DNA of 64,000 nucleotides from an uncultured Clostridia bacterium (GTDB lineage: Bacteria; Bacillota; Clostridia; TANB77; CAG-508). A program made the translations under genes and the position numbers. The notes below the pieces were generated by a model. The model worked only from the letters and a program-made list of their open reading frames with translations, was not told the origin of the DNA and did no database searches. The stretch is from contig CANQHU010000002.1 of assembly GCA_947623945.1 (NCBI GenBank), positions 39,480 to 103,479 on the forward strand. The letters run 5' to 3'. This document shows positions 31,769-42,925 of the stretch, in pieces. Position 1 is the first letter of the stretch. The number at the start of each line of letters is the position of its first letter.

Positions 31769-32933
31769 ATGGCAAGTAAAAGAGATTATTATGAGGTGTT
31801 AGGGGTAAATAAAAATGCAACAGATGATGAATTAAAAAAGGCTTACAGAAAACTTGCAAAAAAGTATCATCCGGATGCTAACCCAGATAATAAAAAAGAA
31901 GCAGAAGCAAAATTTAAAGAAGTAAATGAAGCATATGAAACATTATCAGATCCACAAAAAAGAAGAATGTATGACCAATTTGGACCAGATGGCCCACAAG
32001 GCTTTGGAGGGCAAGGACCTTTTGGCGGACAAAACGGATATTATTCTTATTCAAGTTCTGGATTTGATGGTTTTGGCGACTTTGGAGATTTAGGTGATAT
32101 TTTCTCTTCATTTTTTGGAGGAGGTTTTGGTGGAAGAACATCTTCAAGAAAACAAAATGGTCCAAGAAAAGGAGAAGACCTAAATGTTGCAATAGAAATA
32201 ACTTTTGAGCAGTCTTTTCTAGGTGTAGAAAAAGAAATAGTAATAACTAGAGACGAAAAATGCGATACTTGTCATGGAAGTGGAGCAAAACCAGGAACAT
32301 CAGTCACAAAATGTACAGTATGTAATGGTACAGGGCAAGTAACACAAGTACAAAATACAATACTTCGGACAAATGCAAACCAGAAGAACTTGTAGTAATT
32401 GCCATGGTACAGGTGAAGTAATCAAAGAACCATGTGAAACTTGCCATGGAAGAGGAAAAGTAAGAAAACAACCAAAAATAAAAGTAAAAATACCAGCAGG
32501 TATTGATAATAATCAAACAGTAGTCTTAGAAGGAGAAGGAGAAACAGGCGAAAAAGGTGGACCAAAAGGAAATCTTTATATTACTGTTCGAGTTAAAAAA
32601 CATAGTATATATACAAGAAAAGGAAATCAAGTTTTGTGTGATATACCAATTACTATAACACAAGCAACTTTAGGCAGTGATATAGAAGTACCAATGGTAG
32701 ATGGTACAAAAGAAACCTATAAAATCCCCGAAGGAACACAAACAGGAACAAAATTTACTATTAGAAATAAAGGATTTAAATCGGTAAATTCAAACAGTAG
32801 TGGAGACTTTATATTCACTGTAGTAGTTCAAACTCCAAAAAGATTATCTAAAGAGCAAAGGGAATTACTTGTACAACTTGCTAAAACTATGAATGAGCAA
32901 CCACCTGTTAAAAAACGTGGATTTTTCGGATAA
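31769..32933 (+). CDS. dnaJ: Chaperone DnaJ, +1 frameshift at CGG
   Basis: A 387-residue Hsp40: J domain with HPD in [10 protein letters not shown], Gly/Phe-rich region (about 70-125), four CxxCxGxG zinc repeats ([32 protein letters not shown]) and C-terminal domain. The frame breaks between the second and third zinc repeats at CGG 32366-32368; skipping C32366 gives the conserved Gly of [14 protein letters not shown] 31769 has GGGGGAG upstream; the earlier in-frame ATG at 31745 lacks a site. Confidence 0.95.
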
Positions 32934-32970
32934 AAAATAAAGAAATAAAAAGAGATTTAAGAGGAATGAA

Positions 32971-33865
32971 ATGAGAAGAACAAAAATAGCAATAGGTATG
33001 TTATTTATTATATTAATAATTCTTTTAATTGGTATGAGTTATTATCTATTATTTGAAGTAGAAAGTACAGTACCAGAAGAAATGAAAGAAACTTTTGAAA
33101 TAAAACAAGAAGAATTTATGGAAAGAAACATATTTATTATTAGTCCTAAAAACGAACAAAAATCAGAAAAAACAATTTTGTATCTTCATGGTGGATCTTA
33201 TATGGCAGAAGCAAGTCAAAAACATTGGGAACTATTAAAAAAGATGGTAGAAGACACAAATGCAACAATAATTATGCCAGACTATCCATTAGCACCAAAA
33301 TATAATTATAAAGATGTATTTGAAATAATGATACCATTTTATAAAGAACTAATAAATAAAGTAGATGTAAATAACTTAATTTTAATGGGAGATTCAGCAG
33401 GAGGAGGACTTGGATTAGCATTAGAAGAAAGAATAGGAGAAGAAAATTTATCAATGCCATCCAAAACCATTTTTATTTCTCCATGGCTAGATGTAAGATT
33501 ACAAAATCCAAAAATAGAAAAATATGAAGAAAAAGACAAAGTTTTAAATAAAGATACATTAAAATTAGCGGGAATTGCCTATGCAGGAAGTGAAGGAATT
33601 AATTCATATTTAGTAAATCCAATAGATGGAGATTTATTAAAACTAAAAAACATAACCATTTTTATAGGAACAGACGATATTTTAAATCCGGATGTTAAAC
33701 TTTTAAAAGAAAAAGCAGAAGAAAAAGGAGTGCGGAGAACAAATTCAAATAAAAGAATATGAAAATGCTTCACATATTTGGATAATAGAAAAACTTGGAA
33801 CAGAAGAATTAGCAACCAAATCTTACAAAGATATGATAGAAGAAATAAAACAGGCATCAATCTAA
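32971..33865 (+). CDS. Alpha/beta hydrolase-fold esterase/lipase, +1 frameshift at CGG
   Basis: A 297-residue membrane-anchored hydrolase of the HSL/alpha-beta hydrolase 3 group: N-terminal helix (about 5-28), HGGSYMAEA oxyanion motif, GDSAGGGLGL nucleophile elbow, acid in IGTDDILNPD and His in ENASHIW. The frame breaks at CGG 33733-33735; skipping C33733 gives Gly-Glu-Gln-Ile and then the catalytic His, which the unshifted product would lack. It precedes an acyltransferase-like gene and a DUF6320 gene, a grouping seen in Firmicutes. Confidence 0.88.
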
Positions 33866-33890
33866 CTTAAAGGAAGATTGATGCTTATTT
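33854..33890 (+). terminator. Rho-independent terminator
   Basis: Ten-bp stem GCATCAATCT/AGATTGATGC overlapping the esterase stop, followed by TTATTT. Confidence 0.75.
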
Positions 33891-33893
33891 CAC

Positions 33894-33922
33894 TTGAGTT
33901 CTAGTGCATATTATGATAAAAT
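33894..33922 (+). promoter_or_regulatory. Putative promoter of the acyltransferase-like gene
   Basis: TTGAGT (33894-33899), 17-bp spacer, TAAAAT (33917-33922), then AAGAAGGAGG. The apparent upstream part of the ORF therefore overlaps the promoter. Confidence 0.5.
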
Positions 33923-33977
33923 AACAAACAAGAAGGAGGAAGCCAAAAGTATTTTAATACTTGGCAGAAAAATAAGA

Positions 33978-35270
33978 ATGAAAAACAAAACCAATAAAGA
34001 AAACAAATTATATTGGAGAAAACTAGACAACTCAGCAAAAATATTTCCAATATCAAATGGAAAAAAATATAGTACAGTATTTCGTTTATCTGTTGTATTA
34101 AAAGAAAAAGTAGAGCCAAAAATTTTACAACAAGCATTAGAAAAAACATTAGAAAAATACAAATCATTCAAAGTAAGAATGAAGGCAGGATTTTTTTGGT
34201 ATTATTTTGAAGACAACAACAAAACGCCAATAGTAGAAGAAGAAAGCGACTATCCTTGCAAATATATAGACAGCAATCAAAATCAAAACTATTTATTAAA
34301 AGTAACATATTTTGAAAATAAAATAAACATAGACATATTTCATTCACTAACAGACGGAAACAGTGGAGCAACATTTTTTAAAGAAATGATTTACACATAT
34401 TTAGAATTAATGCATCCAGAAATTTTAGATGAAGAACAAAGAACATTGAGAAAAATAGAATATAACACAGAAGACAGCTACATAAAAAATTATGATAAAA
34501 AAGCAAAATCAAATGCATCAGGAAAAAAAGCCTATATAATAAAGGGGAAAAAACTAAAACTTGGTGCAATAAGTGCAACTCATCTTATAATGGATTTAAA
34601 TGACTTAAAAAAAGAAACCAAAAATCAAGGAACAACAATAACTCAATACTTAACAGCAGTTTTAATTTATTCAATATATGAAGAAAATTATCTAAAAGCA
34701 AAAGGAAAAAGACCAGTAAAAGTATGTATACCAGTCAACTTAAAAAAATACATTCCATCAAAAACAATGTCTAACTTCTTTTCTTATTTAACTGTAGAGG
34801 CAGAATTAAAAAAAGACAAATTAGACACATTTGAAAAAATATTAGAATTTGTAAAAAAAGATTTTAAGCAAAAACTAACAGAAGAAGAAATAAGAAAAAC
34901 CATGTCAACTAATGTAAAAATAGGAAATAATTTATGGATAAAAATGATACCTTTATTTATAAAAAAGCCACTAGTAAGAATAGGTTATACAGAAATAAGA
35001 AAATATACCACGACAACATTTTCCAACATAGGAAGAATTGGTGTAATAGGAAGATATCAGGACTATATTGATTATTTTCTTATGTTAATTGCACCAGAAC
35101 AAGTAGAAAAAATAAAATGTTCTAGTTGCAGTTTTGAGGATAAAATAGTATTTACTTTTACTTCTGTTTTGCAAGACAACAAAATAGAAAAAAGATTTTA
35201 TGAATTTCTAAAAGATAGAGGAATTAAAATAAAAATAGAAAGTAATGGTGTTTTAGATGATATATCCTAA
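33978..35270 (+). CDS. Condensation-superfamily (alcohol acetyltransferase-like) protein
   Basis: About 430 residues. The acyltransferase/condensation-fold motif HxxxDG appears as HSLTDGNSG (about residue 125), and the C-terminal half contains FSNIGRIG like the DFGWG-type region of this superfamily. It may transfer acyl groups to an alcohol or glycolipid. The start is uncertain: ATG 33978 is the first ATG in frame, yet a good GGAGG at about 33935 has no standard start codon at the usual distance. It overlaps the DUF6320 gene by 14 bp. Confidence 0.7.
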   Translation: MKNKTNKENKLYWRKLDNSAKIFPISNGKKYSTVFRLSVVLKEKVEPKILQQALEKTLEKYKSFKVRMKAGFFWYYFEDNNKTPIVEEESDYPCKYIDSNQNQNYLLKVTYFENKINIDIFHSLTDGNSGATFFKEMIYTYLELMHPEILDEEQRTLRKIEYNTEDSYIKNYDKKAKSNASGKKAYIIKGKKLKLGAISATHLIMDLNDLKKETKNQGTTITQYLTAVLIYSIYEENYLKAKGKRPVKVCIPVNLKKYIPSKTMSNFFSYLTVEAELKKDKLDTFEKILEFVKKDFKQKLTEEEIRKTMSTNVKIGNNLWIKMIPLFIKKPLVRIGYTEIRKYTTTTFSNIGRIGVIGRYQDYIDYFLMLIAPEQVEKIKCSSCSFEDKIVFTFTSVLQDNKIEKRFYEFLKDRGIKIKIESNGVLDDIS

Positions 35271-35821
35271 AAAAATCAAAGCAAAAAAGACAGATAAAAT
35301 AATAAAAATATTTATATTAATATCATTTCGGAATTGCTATTTTGCTATTAGCCATTAATAAAATTACTACTCCTAGAATTCCATGGGCGGCTTTAACAAA
35401 TGCAGGAATTTTATATGTATGGATTATAGTAATTTATTCAATTAAGAAAAACATTAATATTGCAGGGCATGTACTATTACAAACATTTGCAATTTCAATT
35501 TTAACAGCCTATATTGACTATAAAATCGGATGGAAGGCATGGTCAATAAATATTGCAATTCCAATTATAATTATGATTGCAAACATTACAATGTTAATAC
35601 TTACAATTATTAGCCATAAAAAATACATAAAATATGCTATATATCAACTAATTATTGTAATCTTTAGTATGTTACCAGTTGTTCTAATTAGTGAACACTT
35701 AATAGAACACAAAATTTTAAGTATGGTGGCAAGTGGAATATGTTTTATAAACTTTATAGTTTGTTTGGTTTTATGTACCAAAGATATCAAAGAAGCGGTA
35801 ATTCGAAAATTCCATGTCTAA
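35257..35821 (+). CDS. DUF6320-type membrane protein, +1 frameshift at CGG
   Basis: A 187-residue protein with about six membrane helices, of the type found beside alcohol-acetyltransferase-like genes. The start ATG 35257 lies inside the end of the preceding gene. The frame breaks in the first helix at CGG 35329-35331; skipping C35329 gives SFGIAILLLAI, a continuous helix, whereas the unshifted frame ends at once. The body has no other disruption. Family name assigned from context and topology; function unknown. Confidence 0.7.
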
Positions 35822-35833
35822 AGGAGAAAAGGA

Positions 35834-36049
35834 ATGTCTAAACTAGTTGAAAAGAGTTTGGTTGTAAGAAAAGAAAATTTATATGAAAAAATAAGAAGAA
35901 GTCTTTTTGCTTTTTTGTATGCAAAAGACTATCAGATGATAGAAAAATTGGATGAGTTAATAAAACCTAAAAGACCAAACAAAAGGATAGTCATTCCGCA
36001 GGAAATGGGAAAAAATATAAAAAAATGGAACAAAGAGGAAAATAGATGA
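35834..36049 (+). CDS. Small conserved-type protein upstream of rlmN
   Basis: A 71-residue basic protein (RRSLFAFLYAKDYQMIEKLD, PKRPNKRIVIPQEM). RBS AAAGGAGAAAAGG precedes ATG 35834. Its stop overlaps the rlmN start (ATGA), so the two are translationally coupled. I do not recognise a domain. Confidence 0.6.
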   Translation: MSKLVEKSLVVRKENLYEKIRRSLFAFLYAKDYQMIEKLDELIKPKRPNKRIVIPQEMGKNIKKWNKEENR

Positions 36050-37084
36050 AAAACATAAAAAATTATGATTTAGAAGAATTAAAAATAGAGTTAAAAAATT
36101 TAGGAGAAAAGCCATTCAGAGCAGAGCAAATTTTTCAATGGTTATACAAAGAAAAAGTAGAAAACTTTGATGAAATGACAAATCTTTCTTTAGAATTAAG
36201 GGAAAAGTTAAAGCAAAATTATACAATATGTAATTTTAATATCTTAAAAAAGCAAGAATCAAAAGATGGAACAATAAAATATTTATTTGATGTCCTAGAT
36301 AAAAATGCAATAGAAACAGTTCTTATGAAATACCATCATGGAAATACTATATGTGTATCATCTCAAATAGGATGTAAAATGGGATGCAAATTTTGTGCAT
36401 CAACTGGGATTAATTTTATAAGAAACTTGAGTTCTGGAGAAATTATAGAACAGATTATAAAAGTAGAACAAGACACAAGAGAAAAAATTTCAAATGTTGT
36501 ATTTATGGGAATAGGAGAGCCATTAGATAATTATGAGCAAGTAGTTAAAGCAATAAGAATGATAAATAATCCAAAAGGGTTAAATATTGGAGCACGTCAT
36601 ATTAGTGTTTCAACAAGTGGATTAGTACCTAAAATTTATAAATTAGCAGAAGAAAATATTCAATGTACATTATCAATTTCATTACATGCTACAAATAATG
36701 AAAAAAGAAGTAGTATGATGCCTGTAAATAATACATATCCTATTGAAGAATTGTTACAAGCCTGTAAAGATTATATTGAAAAAACAAATAGAAGAATTTC
36801 TTTTGAATATGCTCTAGCAAAGGATAATAATGATAATTTACAAGATGCAAAAGAACTGGTAAAATTATTAAAAGGAATGCTTTGTCATGTTAATTTAATT
36901 CCAATTAATAAAATAGAAAACGGACAATATACAAAAAGTTCAAATGAAAACATAATGAAATTTCGAGATTATTTAAATGACCACGGAATTGTAGCAACTA
37001 TTCGTAGGGAATTAGGTTCTGATATTGATGCAGCTTGCCGGACAATTAAGAAGAAAAAATTTAGACAATTTAAATCAAATATAG
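36046..37084 (+). CDS. rlmN: 23S rRNA (adenine2503-C2)/tRNA methyltransferase RlmN, hidden +1 frameshift at CGG
   Basis: A 345-residue radical SAM methyltransferase with CKMGCKFCAST, GIGEPLDNYEQV and a C-terminal catalytic Cys. Unshifted translation stays open for 18 codons past CGG 37039-37041 (to 37092) but gives a non-family tail. Skipping C37039 yields DIDAACGQLRRK and a stop at 37084, the canonical family end in which the Cys before GQL is the methyl-carrying residue. This shift is invisible to ORF length and was predicted by the CGG rule. Confidence 0.92.
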
Positions 37085-37114
37085 TAAAATAAGTAGCATA
37101 AAAGGAGTGAAAAA

Positions 37115-37988
37115 ATGATATTAAAAGATATAAAAGAGATATTTCCTTTATCAAATAAAATGAAAGTATATGCATTTGTTGGACCATCTGGAACAGGAAA
37201 AAGTTATAGAGCTCAAATGGTTGCAGGGGAAAAAGATACTCATTTTATTATAGATGATGGATTATTAATAAAAGATAATGAAGTAGTAGCAGGAGAATCA
37301 GCCAAAAAAGCACCAACAAAAGTAGCTACTGTTAAGCATGCTCTATTTTATCAAGAAGAAGAAAAAGAAGAAATTATAAAAGCATTAAAAAAATATAGGC
37401 CACAAAGCATATTAATATTGGGAACTTCTGATGGTATGGTACAAAAAATTGCAGAAAATCTCGGTTTACCGGAAATAGAAGAAACAATTTATATTACAGA
37501 TGTAGCAACAGAGCAAGAAATGGAAACAGCAAGAAAAATAAGAGTAACAGAAGGAAAACATGTAATACCAGTTCCAACTTTTGAAATAAAAAAAGACTTT
37601 TCAGGATATTTATTAGATCCACTTCAAATTTTTAAATCAAAAGGAAAAGGGCAAAAACCATACATATCAGAAAAATCAATAATTAGACCAACATTTAGTT
37701 ATATGGGAAGATTTACAATATCTGATTTAGTATTTAGACAAATTGTAGAATATTTAGCATCTCGGAACACCAGCAATATACAAAATACTGAAAACTAGAG
37801 TAGAAAATTATGGTGAAGGTGCAAAGATTTATATTGAATTAACTATAATGTATGGATATAATGTAATGGATGGAATAAGAGAATTTAAGGAAAAAGCTAA
37901 AAAAGAAATTGAAAAACTAACGGCTATGAATGTAGTAGAATTAGATGTAGTCGCAAAAAATATATATGTACCAGAAAAGGATGATTAA
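37115..37988 (+). CDS. P-loop domain fused to Asp23/Gls24-like domain, +1 frameshift at CGG
   Basis: A 290-residue two-domain protein. Residues 1 to about 180 form a P-loop domain with FVGPSGTGKS (21-30) and IIDDG. The rest resembles Asp23/Gls24 (DUF322) envelope-stress proteins: TISDLVFRQIVEYLAS, then KTRVENYGEGAKIYIELT and LDVVAKNIYVPEK. The frame breaks inside the second domain at CGG 37763-37765; skipping C37763 gives Gly-Thr-Pro-Ala. RBS AAAAGGAG. Role unknown. Confidence 0.75.
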
Positions 37989-39593
37989 ATGGAAACAACA
38001 AAGCAAGAACAAGAAGAATTATTAAAATGGTTATTTGGAGATAATATTAATATAAAGCAAGAAGAAGATATAACTTTAGCACCATATTATGAAGATATTA
38101 ATATTTATTATACAGATGAAATATATAACTTATTTAAAACCAATGTACTAAAAAGAGAAGGCAAAATTATGCAGTTAGGCTCCGAATTTTTGCAATCTGA
38201 AAATACGTATCATACTAGACTAGAGCATTCTAAAGGAAGTTATAGAAATATTATACAATTCCTAAGTATACAATATAGAAAACCAGAATGGCGAGAATAT
38301 ATTGAAAAGAATAAATTAAAAGGCTATTTGGTAGAAAAAATAAAATTTATGTGCATACATGATATTGGACATTCTATGTTTTCTCATGCAATCGAAGAAT
38401 TAATAGGAGATAAAAATTGTACACATGAAGATATTGGTAGAAAAATAGTTCAAGATGACGAAGAAATACAGCAAGCCTTAAAAAATATACAAGCTAACGA
38501 GCAAGATAGTAATATAAAAGGAGATGGCTCATTAGAATCTTTATGTGAGGGTAATATAGATTTTGATAGAATGGATTTTTTGCTAAGGGACAGAATTTAT
38601 ACAGGGAGAGGATATAAAAATGATTTAATATTAAAATTGAATATGATGTGTGATATTGAATATATACCAGAAAAGGGATCTTACGAATATGTATATAGGC
38701 CAGAAGCATTAGAATACATAGAAGAATTTTTACAAACCAGAGTGGATATGTATAAAAGTGAATATGCATCAAAAAATACAAAATCAACAGATATATTCAT
38801 GTCATATTTAGTGCAAGAAATTAAAGATGGAAAGATTAAGTCAGCAAAAAAAATCCAAAAATTTTTAGAACATATTGTGGGAAAATCATTAGAAGAAATA
38901 GATGTAGAAGAATTCTTACAAACAAACGATATAGTATTTTTAAATGAATTAATATGTGATTTAAATCAAGTAGAGCAAAATGAACTATTAAGCTATATTA
39001 CTAAAAGCAAACAAACTTTATTACAAGTAGCAATTAGCTTATTAGATCCACAAAATACAGAATACAGTAGCTATAGTGAAGAAGAAAAAGAATTTTTAAA
39101 AAATTTGAAAAACTTAATAAAAAATCAGAAAAATAACACAAATCAAAATCTAGAAGATATAATTATAAATGTTGAGTTTAAAGAATATAAAGGAAATCAA
39201 ATAAAAGAAGAAATTAATAAAATATTAGAAGGACAACATACTGATGGAATTCATGAATATACAAAAACATATAAAAAATACAATAAAAATCAGCCAATAT
39301 ATATTAAAGATAGAAATAATAAAATATATACATTAGATAAATATCCAATGCTACAAATAGATTTATCTGATGAAAACAAATATGGATATGAAATTATTGT
39401 ACCACAATTAAAAAAACAAGGAATTTCTTTAGAAAAAATAGACCAAATAAAACAACTAATCAAGCAATATCAAGAACAAGAAAATCAACCAAGAAGCGAA
39501 AAAGTTGATACTAATAGAATGAGTATGTTTAAAACTCAAACTGGAGAAATAGCCTATGAAGATAAAATGGAAGAATTTTTTCCAGAAAGGTAA
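37989..39593 (+). CDS. SAMHD1/dGTPase-like HD-domain protein
   Basis: A 534-residue HD protein. The metal site reads HTRLEHSKGS, CIHDIGHSMFSHAIEEL and the distal Asp in GNIDFDRMDFLLRDRIYTG, the arrangement of SAMHD1-type dNTP triphosphohydrolases and of bacterial relatives. A long charged C-terminal region (about 330-534) has no motif I recognise. It begins one base after the preceding stop. No CGG codon. Likely nucleotide metabolism or defence; substrate unproven. Confidence 0.8.
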   Translation: METTKQEQEELLKWLFGDNINIKQEEDITLAPYYEDINIYYTDEIYNLFKTNVLKREGKIMQLGSEFLQSENTYHTRLEHSKGSYRNIIQFLSIQYRKPEWREYIEKNKLKGYLVEKIKFMCIHDIGHSMFSHAIEELIGDKNCTHEDIGRKIVQDDEEIQQALKNIQANEQDSNIKGDGSLESLCEGNIDFDRMDFLLRDRIYTGRGYKNDLILKLNMMCDIEYIPEKGSYEYVYRPEALEYIEEFLQTRVDMYKSEYASKNTKSTDIFMSYLVQEIKDGKIKSAKKIQKFLEHIVGKSLEEIDVEEFLQTNDIVFLNELICDLNQVEQNELLSYITKSKQTLLQVAISLLDPQNTEYSSYSEEEKEFLKNLKNLIKNQKNNTNQNLEDIIINVEFKEYKGNQIKEEINKILEGQHTDGIHEYTKTYKKYNKNQPIYIKDRNNKIYTLDKYPMLQIDLSDENKYGYEIIVPQLKKQGISLEKIDQIKQLIKQYQEQENQPRSEKVDTNRMSMFKTQTGEIAYEDKMEEFFPER

Positions 39594-39615
39594 AATAAAA
39601 AGGAGAGAAAATAAA

Positions 39616-40273
39616 ATGTCATTTGTTGTTGCAATTGATGGACCAGCAGGTTCAGGAAAAGGAACTATTACAAAATTAGTGGGAGAAAAATTAAGATTAG
39701 TAAATATAGATACAGGTGCAACATTTCGTTGTGTTGCATTAAATATGCTTAAAGAAAATATAAATATAGAAGATGAAGAAAAAATAGAAGAAATGTTAAA
39801 AAACATTAAAATTGAAATGACGGAAAAACGGCGAAGTTTTTTTAAACGGAGAAGATGTAACCAAAAAAATAAGAGAAAATGAAGTAAATAACTTTGTTTC
39901 TCCTGTATCTACAATTAAATCTGTTCGTAGTAAATTACTAGAAATACAAAGAAAAATAGCAGAAGGAAAAAATGTTATTATGGAAGGAAGAGATATTGGC
40001 ACAGTTGTATTTCCAAATGCTGATGTAAAAATTTATTTAGATGCTTCTGCAGAAGAAAGAGCAAAAAGAAGATTAAAACAAAATGAAGAAAAAGGTATAG
40101 AAACTTCTTATGAAGAAGTTTTACAAAACATTATAGATAGGGATAAAAGAGATTCAAGTCGAGAAATTGCTCCATTAAAACAAGCAGAAGATGCCATATA
40201 TGTAGATACAACAAATTTTACAATTGAAGAAGTTGTAGAAAAAATAATAGAGATTATAGAAAAAAGAAGGTAG
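39616..40273 (+). CDS. cmk: Cytidylate kinase, +1 frameshift at CGG
   Basis: A 218-residue CMP/dCMP kinase. Motifs: VAIDGPAGSGKGTITKLV at the start, NIDTGATFR, VIMEGRDIGTVVFPNA, then RDKRDSSREIAPLKQAEDA. The frame breaks at CGG 39829-39831; skipping C39829 gives Gly-Glu-Val-Phe-Leu-Asn-Gly-Glu. An AAC-GGA nearby is read normally, showing that CGG spanning two codons is not affected. ATG 39616 follows AAAGGAG; the longer ORF from 39556 overlaps the HD gene. Followed by plsC, a common arrangement. Confidence 0.93.
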
Positions 40274-40279
40274 GAAAGA

Positions 40280-40886
40280 TTGGAAAAAATAAAAAATGGT
40301 TTTAAAAGTATTATTAAATGGATAGTTAGAGGTGCTATGTATTTATGGTTTAAAATTTATTATAGAGCAGAAATTATAGGTTTAGAAAACATACCAAAAG
40401 ATGAACCTCTTATCTTTTGTGGTAACCATAGAACATACTTAGACCCACCTTTAATGGTGTGTACTGCTAAAAGACATATGAGATTTTTAGCAAAAGATGA
40501 ACTAGCCAGAAACCCATTTTTCAATTTTTTAGGTTGGGCTTTTGGTGCAATTCATGTAATGAGAGATGACAAAGACATTGCAGCAATTAAAGAATCTTTA
40601 AAAGCATTAAAAGCTGGAGAATGTATTGCTTTATTCCCAGAAGGAACAAGAAATGGCATAGAAAAGGGAGAAAAACTAAAAGATGGAGTAGCATTTTTTG
40701 CAGTAAGAAGCGGTGCCAAAATATTACCTTGTGGAATTAAGGGTGGAACAAAGGAACATAGAAAAGTCACAATAAAATATGGAAAACCATTAGATTACAG
40801 TCAATATAAAGGTAGCAAAGATAAAGATGTGTTAGAAAAAATAACACGGTGAAGTTATGGACAATATTATGGAATTAGCAAAGTAA
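40280..40886 (+). CDS. plsC: 1-acyl-sn-glycerol-3-phosphate acyltransferase, +1 frameshift at CGG
   Basis: A 201-residue acyltransferase making phosphatidic acid at the membrane. Motifs: CGNHRTYLDPPLM (the H-x4-D active site) and LFPEGTRNG. Start is TTG 40280, seven bases after the cmk stop. CGG 40847-40849 lies near the end: skipping C40847 adds Gly-Glu-Val-Met and a helix ending LAK, the usual C-terminus. Without the shift the protein would stop right after the CGG, so here the effect on activity could be mild. Confidence 0.9.
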
Positions 40887-40962
40887 GACAATATAAAAAT
40901 ATATTGAACTTTTTGTAGTAGCAGGTTAAATCAAAATATTATAGAGCAAACATAAAATATGT

Positions 40963-40991
40963 TTGACAAAAGAAAGAAATAGTAGTATAAT
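40963..40991 (+). promoter_or_regulatory. Sigma-A promoter of typA
   Basis: TTGACA (40963-40968), 17-bp spacer, TATAAT (40986-40991), 90 bp before ATG 41082. Confidence 0.85.
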
Positions 40992-41009
40992 TTAATAGTT
41001 AATTTATAT

Positions 41010-41043
41010 AGACGTTTTTCAAAAATAAAATTGAAAAGCGTCT
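41010..41043 (+). promoter_or_regulatory. Leader hairpin upstream of typA
   Basis: AGACGTTTTTCAA pairs with TTGAAAAGCGTCT around an eight-base loop. It lies in the transcribed leader with no T-run after it, so it may stabilise or regulate the mRNA rather than terminate. Confidence 0.55.
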
Positions 41044-41081
41044 TAACTTATGAAAACAAAAAGAAAAGGAAGTAATAAAAA

Positions 41082-42900
41082 ATGAACAACCCAAAAATAA
41101 GAAATATTGCAATAATTGCACACGTAGATCATGGAAAAACAACATTAGTAGATGCTATGTTAAAACAAAGTCATGTATTTAGAGAAAATGAACAAGTAAG
41201 AGAAAGAGTAATGGATTCAAATGAATTAGAGCAAGAAAGAGGAATTACAATTTTATCTAAAAACACTTCTGTAATGTATAACGATATAAAAATAAACATT
41301 GTAGATACTCCAGGTCATGCTGACTTTGGTGGAGAAGTAGAAAGAGTATTAAAAACAGTTGATGGAGTTTTACTATTAGTAGATGCTTTTGAAGGAGCAA
41401 TGCCTCAAACAAGAGAAGTTCTTAAAAAATCATTAGCATTAGGATTAAAGCCAATTGTCGTAATAAATAAAATTGATAGACCAGGAGCAAATCCTTCAAA
41501 AGTAGTAGATCAAGTAATAGAACTATTCATCGAATTAGATGCAACTGATGAACAATTAGACTTTCCAGTAATTTATGCATCTGCTAAAAGTGGAATTGCA
41601 AAAAGAGAACTAAATGAAGAATCACAAGACCTAAACTGTCTATTTGAAACTATAGTAAACACTATTAAAGCACCACAATGTGATGAAGAAGGACCTGCCC
41701 AAATGCTAGTATCAAACATTGATTATGACGATTATGTTGGAAGAATTGCTGTTCGGTAGAGTAGAAAGAGGAACAATAAAAAATGGTATGCCAGTTTCAA
41801 TTTGTGGAAAAGAGGATAAAATTACACAAGGAAGAATCGCTAAAGTGTACACTCATGTAGGGCTAGACAAAGTAGAAGTAGAAGAAGGAAAAGCAGGGGA
41901 TATAATTGAACTTGCAGGAATTCCAGACATCAATATTGGAGATACAATTTGTGATTTCAATCATCCTGAAAAAATACCATTTGTAGACATAGATGAACCA
42001 ACAGTATCAATGACTTTTAGTGTAAATAATGGACCTTTAGCCGGAAAAGAAGGACAATTTATTACATCTAGGCACATTAGAGATAGATTATTTAGAGAAT
42101 TAGAAAGAAATGTATCTTTAAGAGTAAAAGAAACAGATTCACCAGATTCTTTTGAAGTTTCAGGTAGAGGAGAATTGCATTTATCTATCTTAATCGAAAC
42201 AATGAGAAGAGAAGGATTTGAATTACTAGTATCTAGACCAAAAGTTATTATAAAAGAAATTAATGGAGAAAAATGTGAACCAATAGAGCGCCTAGTAGTA
42301 AATGTTCCAGATGATAGTGTAGGAACTGTAATTGAAAAACTAGGAAGAAGAAAAGCAGAAATGATAAACATGGAGCCAGCAGAAGAAGGTCATACTAAAA
42401 TTGAATTCAAAATACCAGCAAGAGGTTTAATTGGTTACAGAACAGAATTTTTAACAGATACAAAGGGCGAAGGAACAATGAATCATATATTTGACAGTTA
42501 TGAGCCATTTAAAGGAGATATTCAAGCAAGAGTAAGAGGAACAATAGTAGCCTTTGAAGCAGGAAAATCAATAACTTATGGATTATACAATGCACAAGAT
42601 AAAGGAGATTTATTTATAGGACCAGGTGTAGAAGTATATGAAGGAATGATTGTTGGATTGAATTCAAGAGGAGAAGACTTAGCAATAAATGTATGTAAAG
42701 AAAAGCACTTAACAAATACGAGAGCTTCTGGTTCAGATGATGCTCTTCGTTTAGTACCACCAATTCAAATGTCTTTAGAAAAAGCAATTGAATTTATTCA
42801 AGATGACGAATTAGTAGAAGTAACACCTAAATCAATACGTTTAAGGAAGAAAATACTAAATACAAAGGAAAGAGAAAGAGCAAGCCGTAACAACAAATAA
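41082..42900 (+). CDS. typA: Ribosome-associated GTPase TypA/BipA, +1 frameshift at CGG
   Basis: A 605-residue translational GTPase. G motifs: [30 protein letters not shown] and NKIDRPGA, then the beta-barrel and the BipA-specific C-terminus ([18 protein letters not shown]). It helps 50S assembly and stress translation. The frame breaks at the start of the second domain, CGG 41754-41756; skipping C41754 gives [14 protein letters not shown]. The unshifted product would be the isolated G domain. RBS AAAGGAAG. Confidence 0.95.
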
Positions 42901-42925
42901 ATTATAAAGATAATAGAAAAAAGCA

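Noticed and set aside
37039-37092. The lysine-rich zero-frame C-terminus of RlmN
   Set aside because: It does not resemble RlmN; the +1 frame gives the family end and a stop at 37084.
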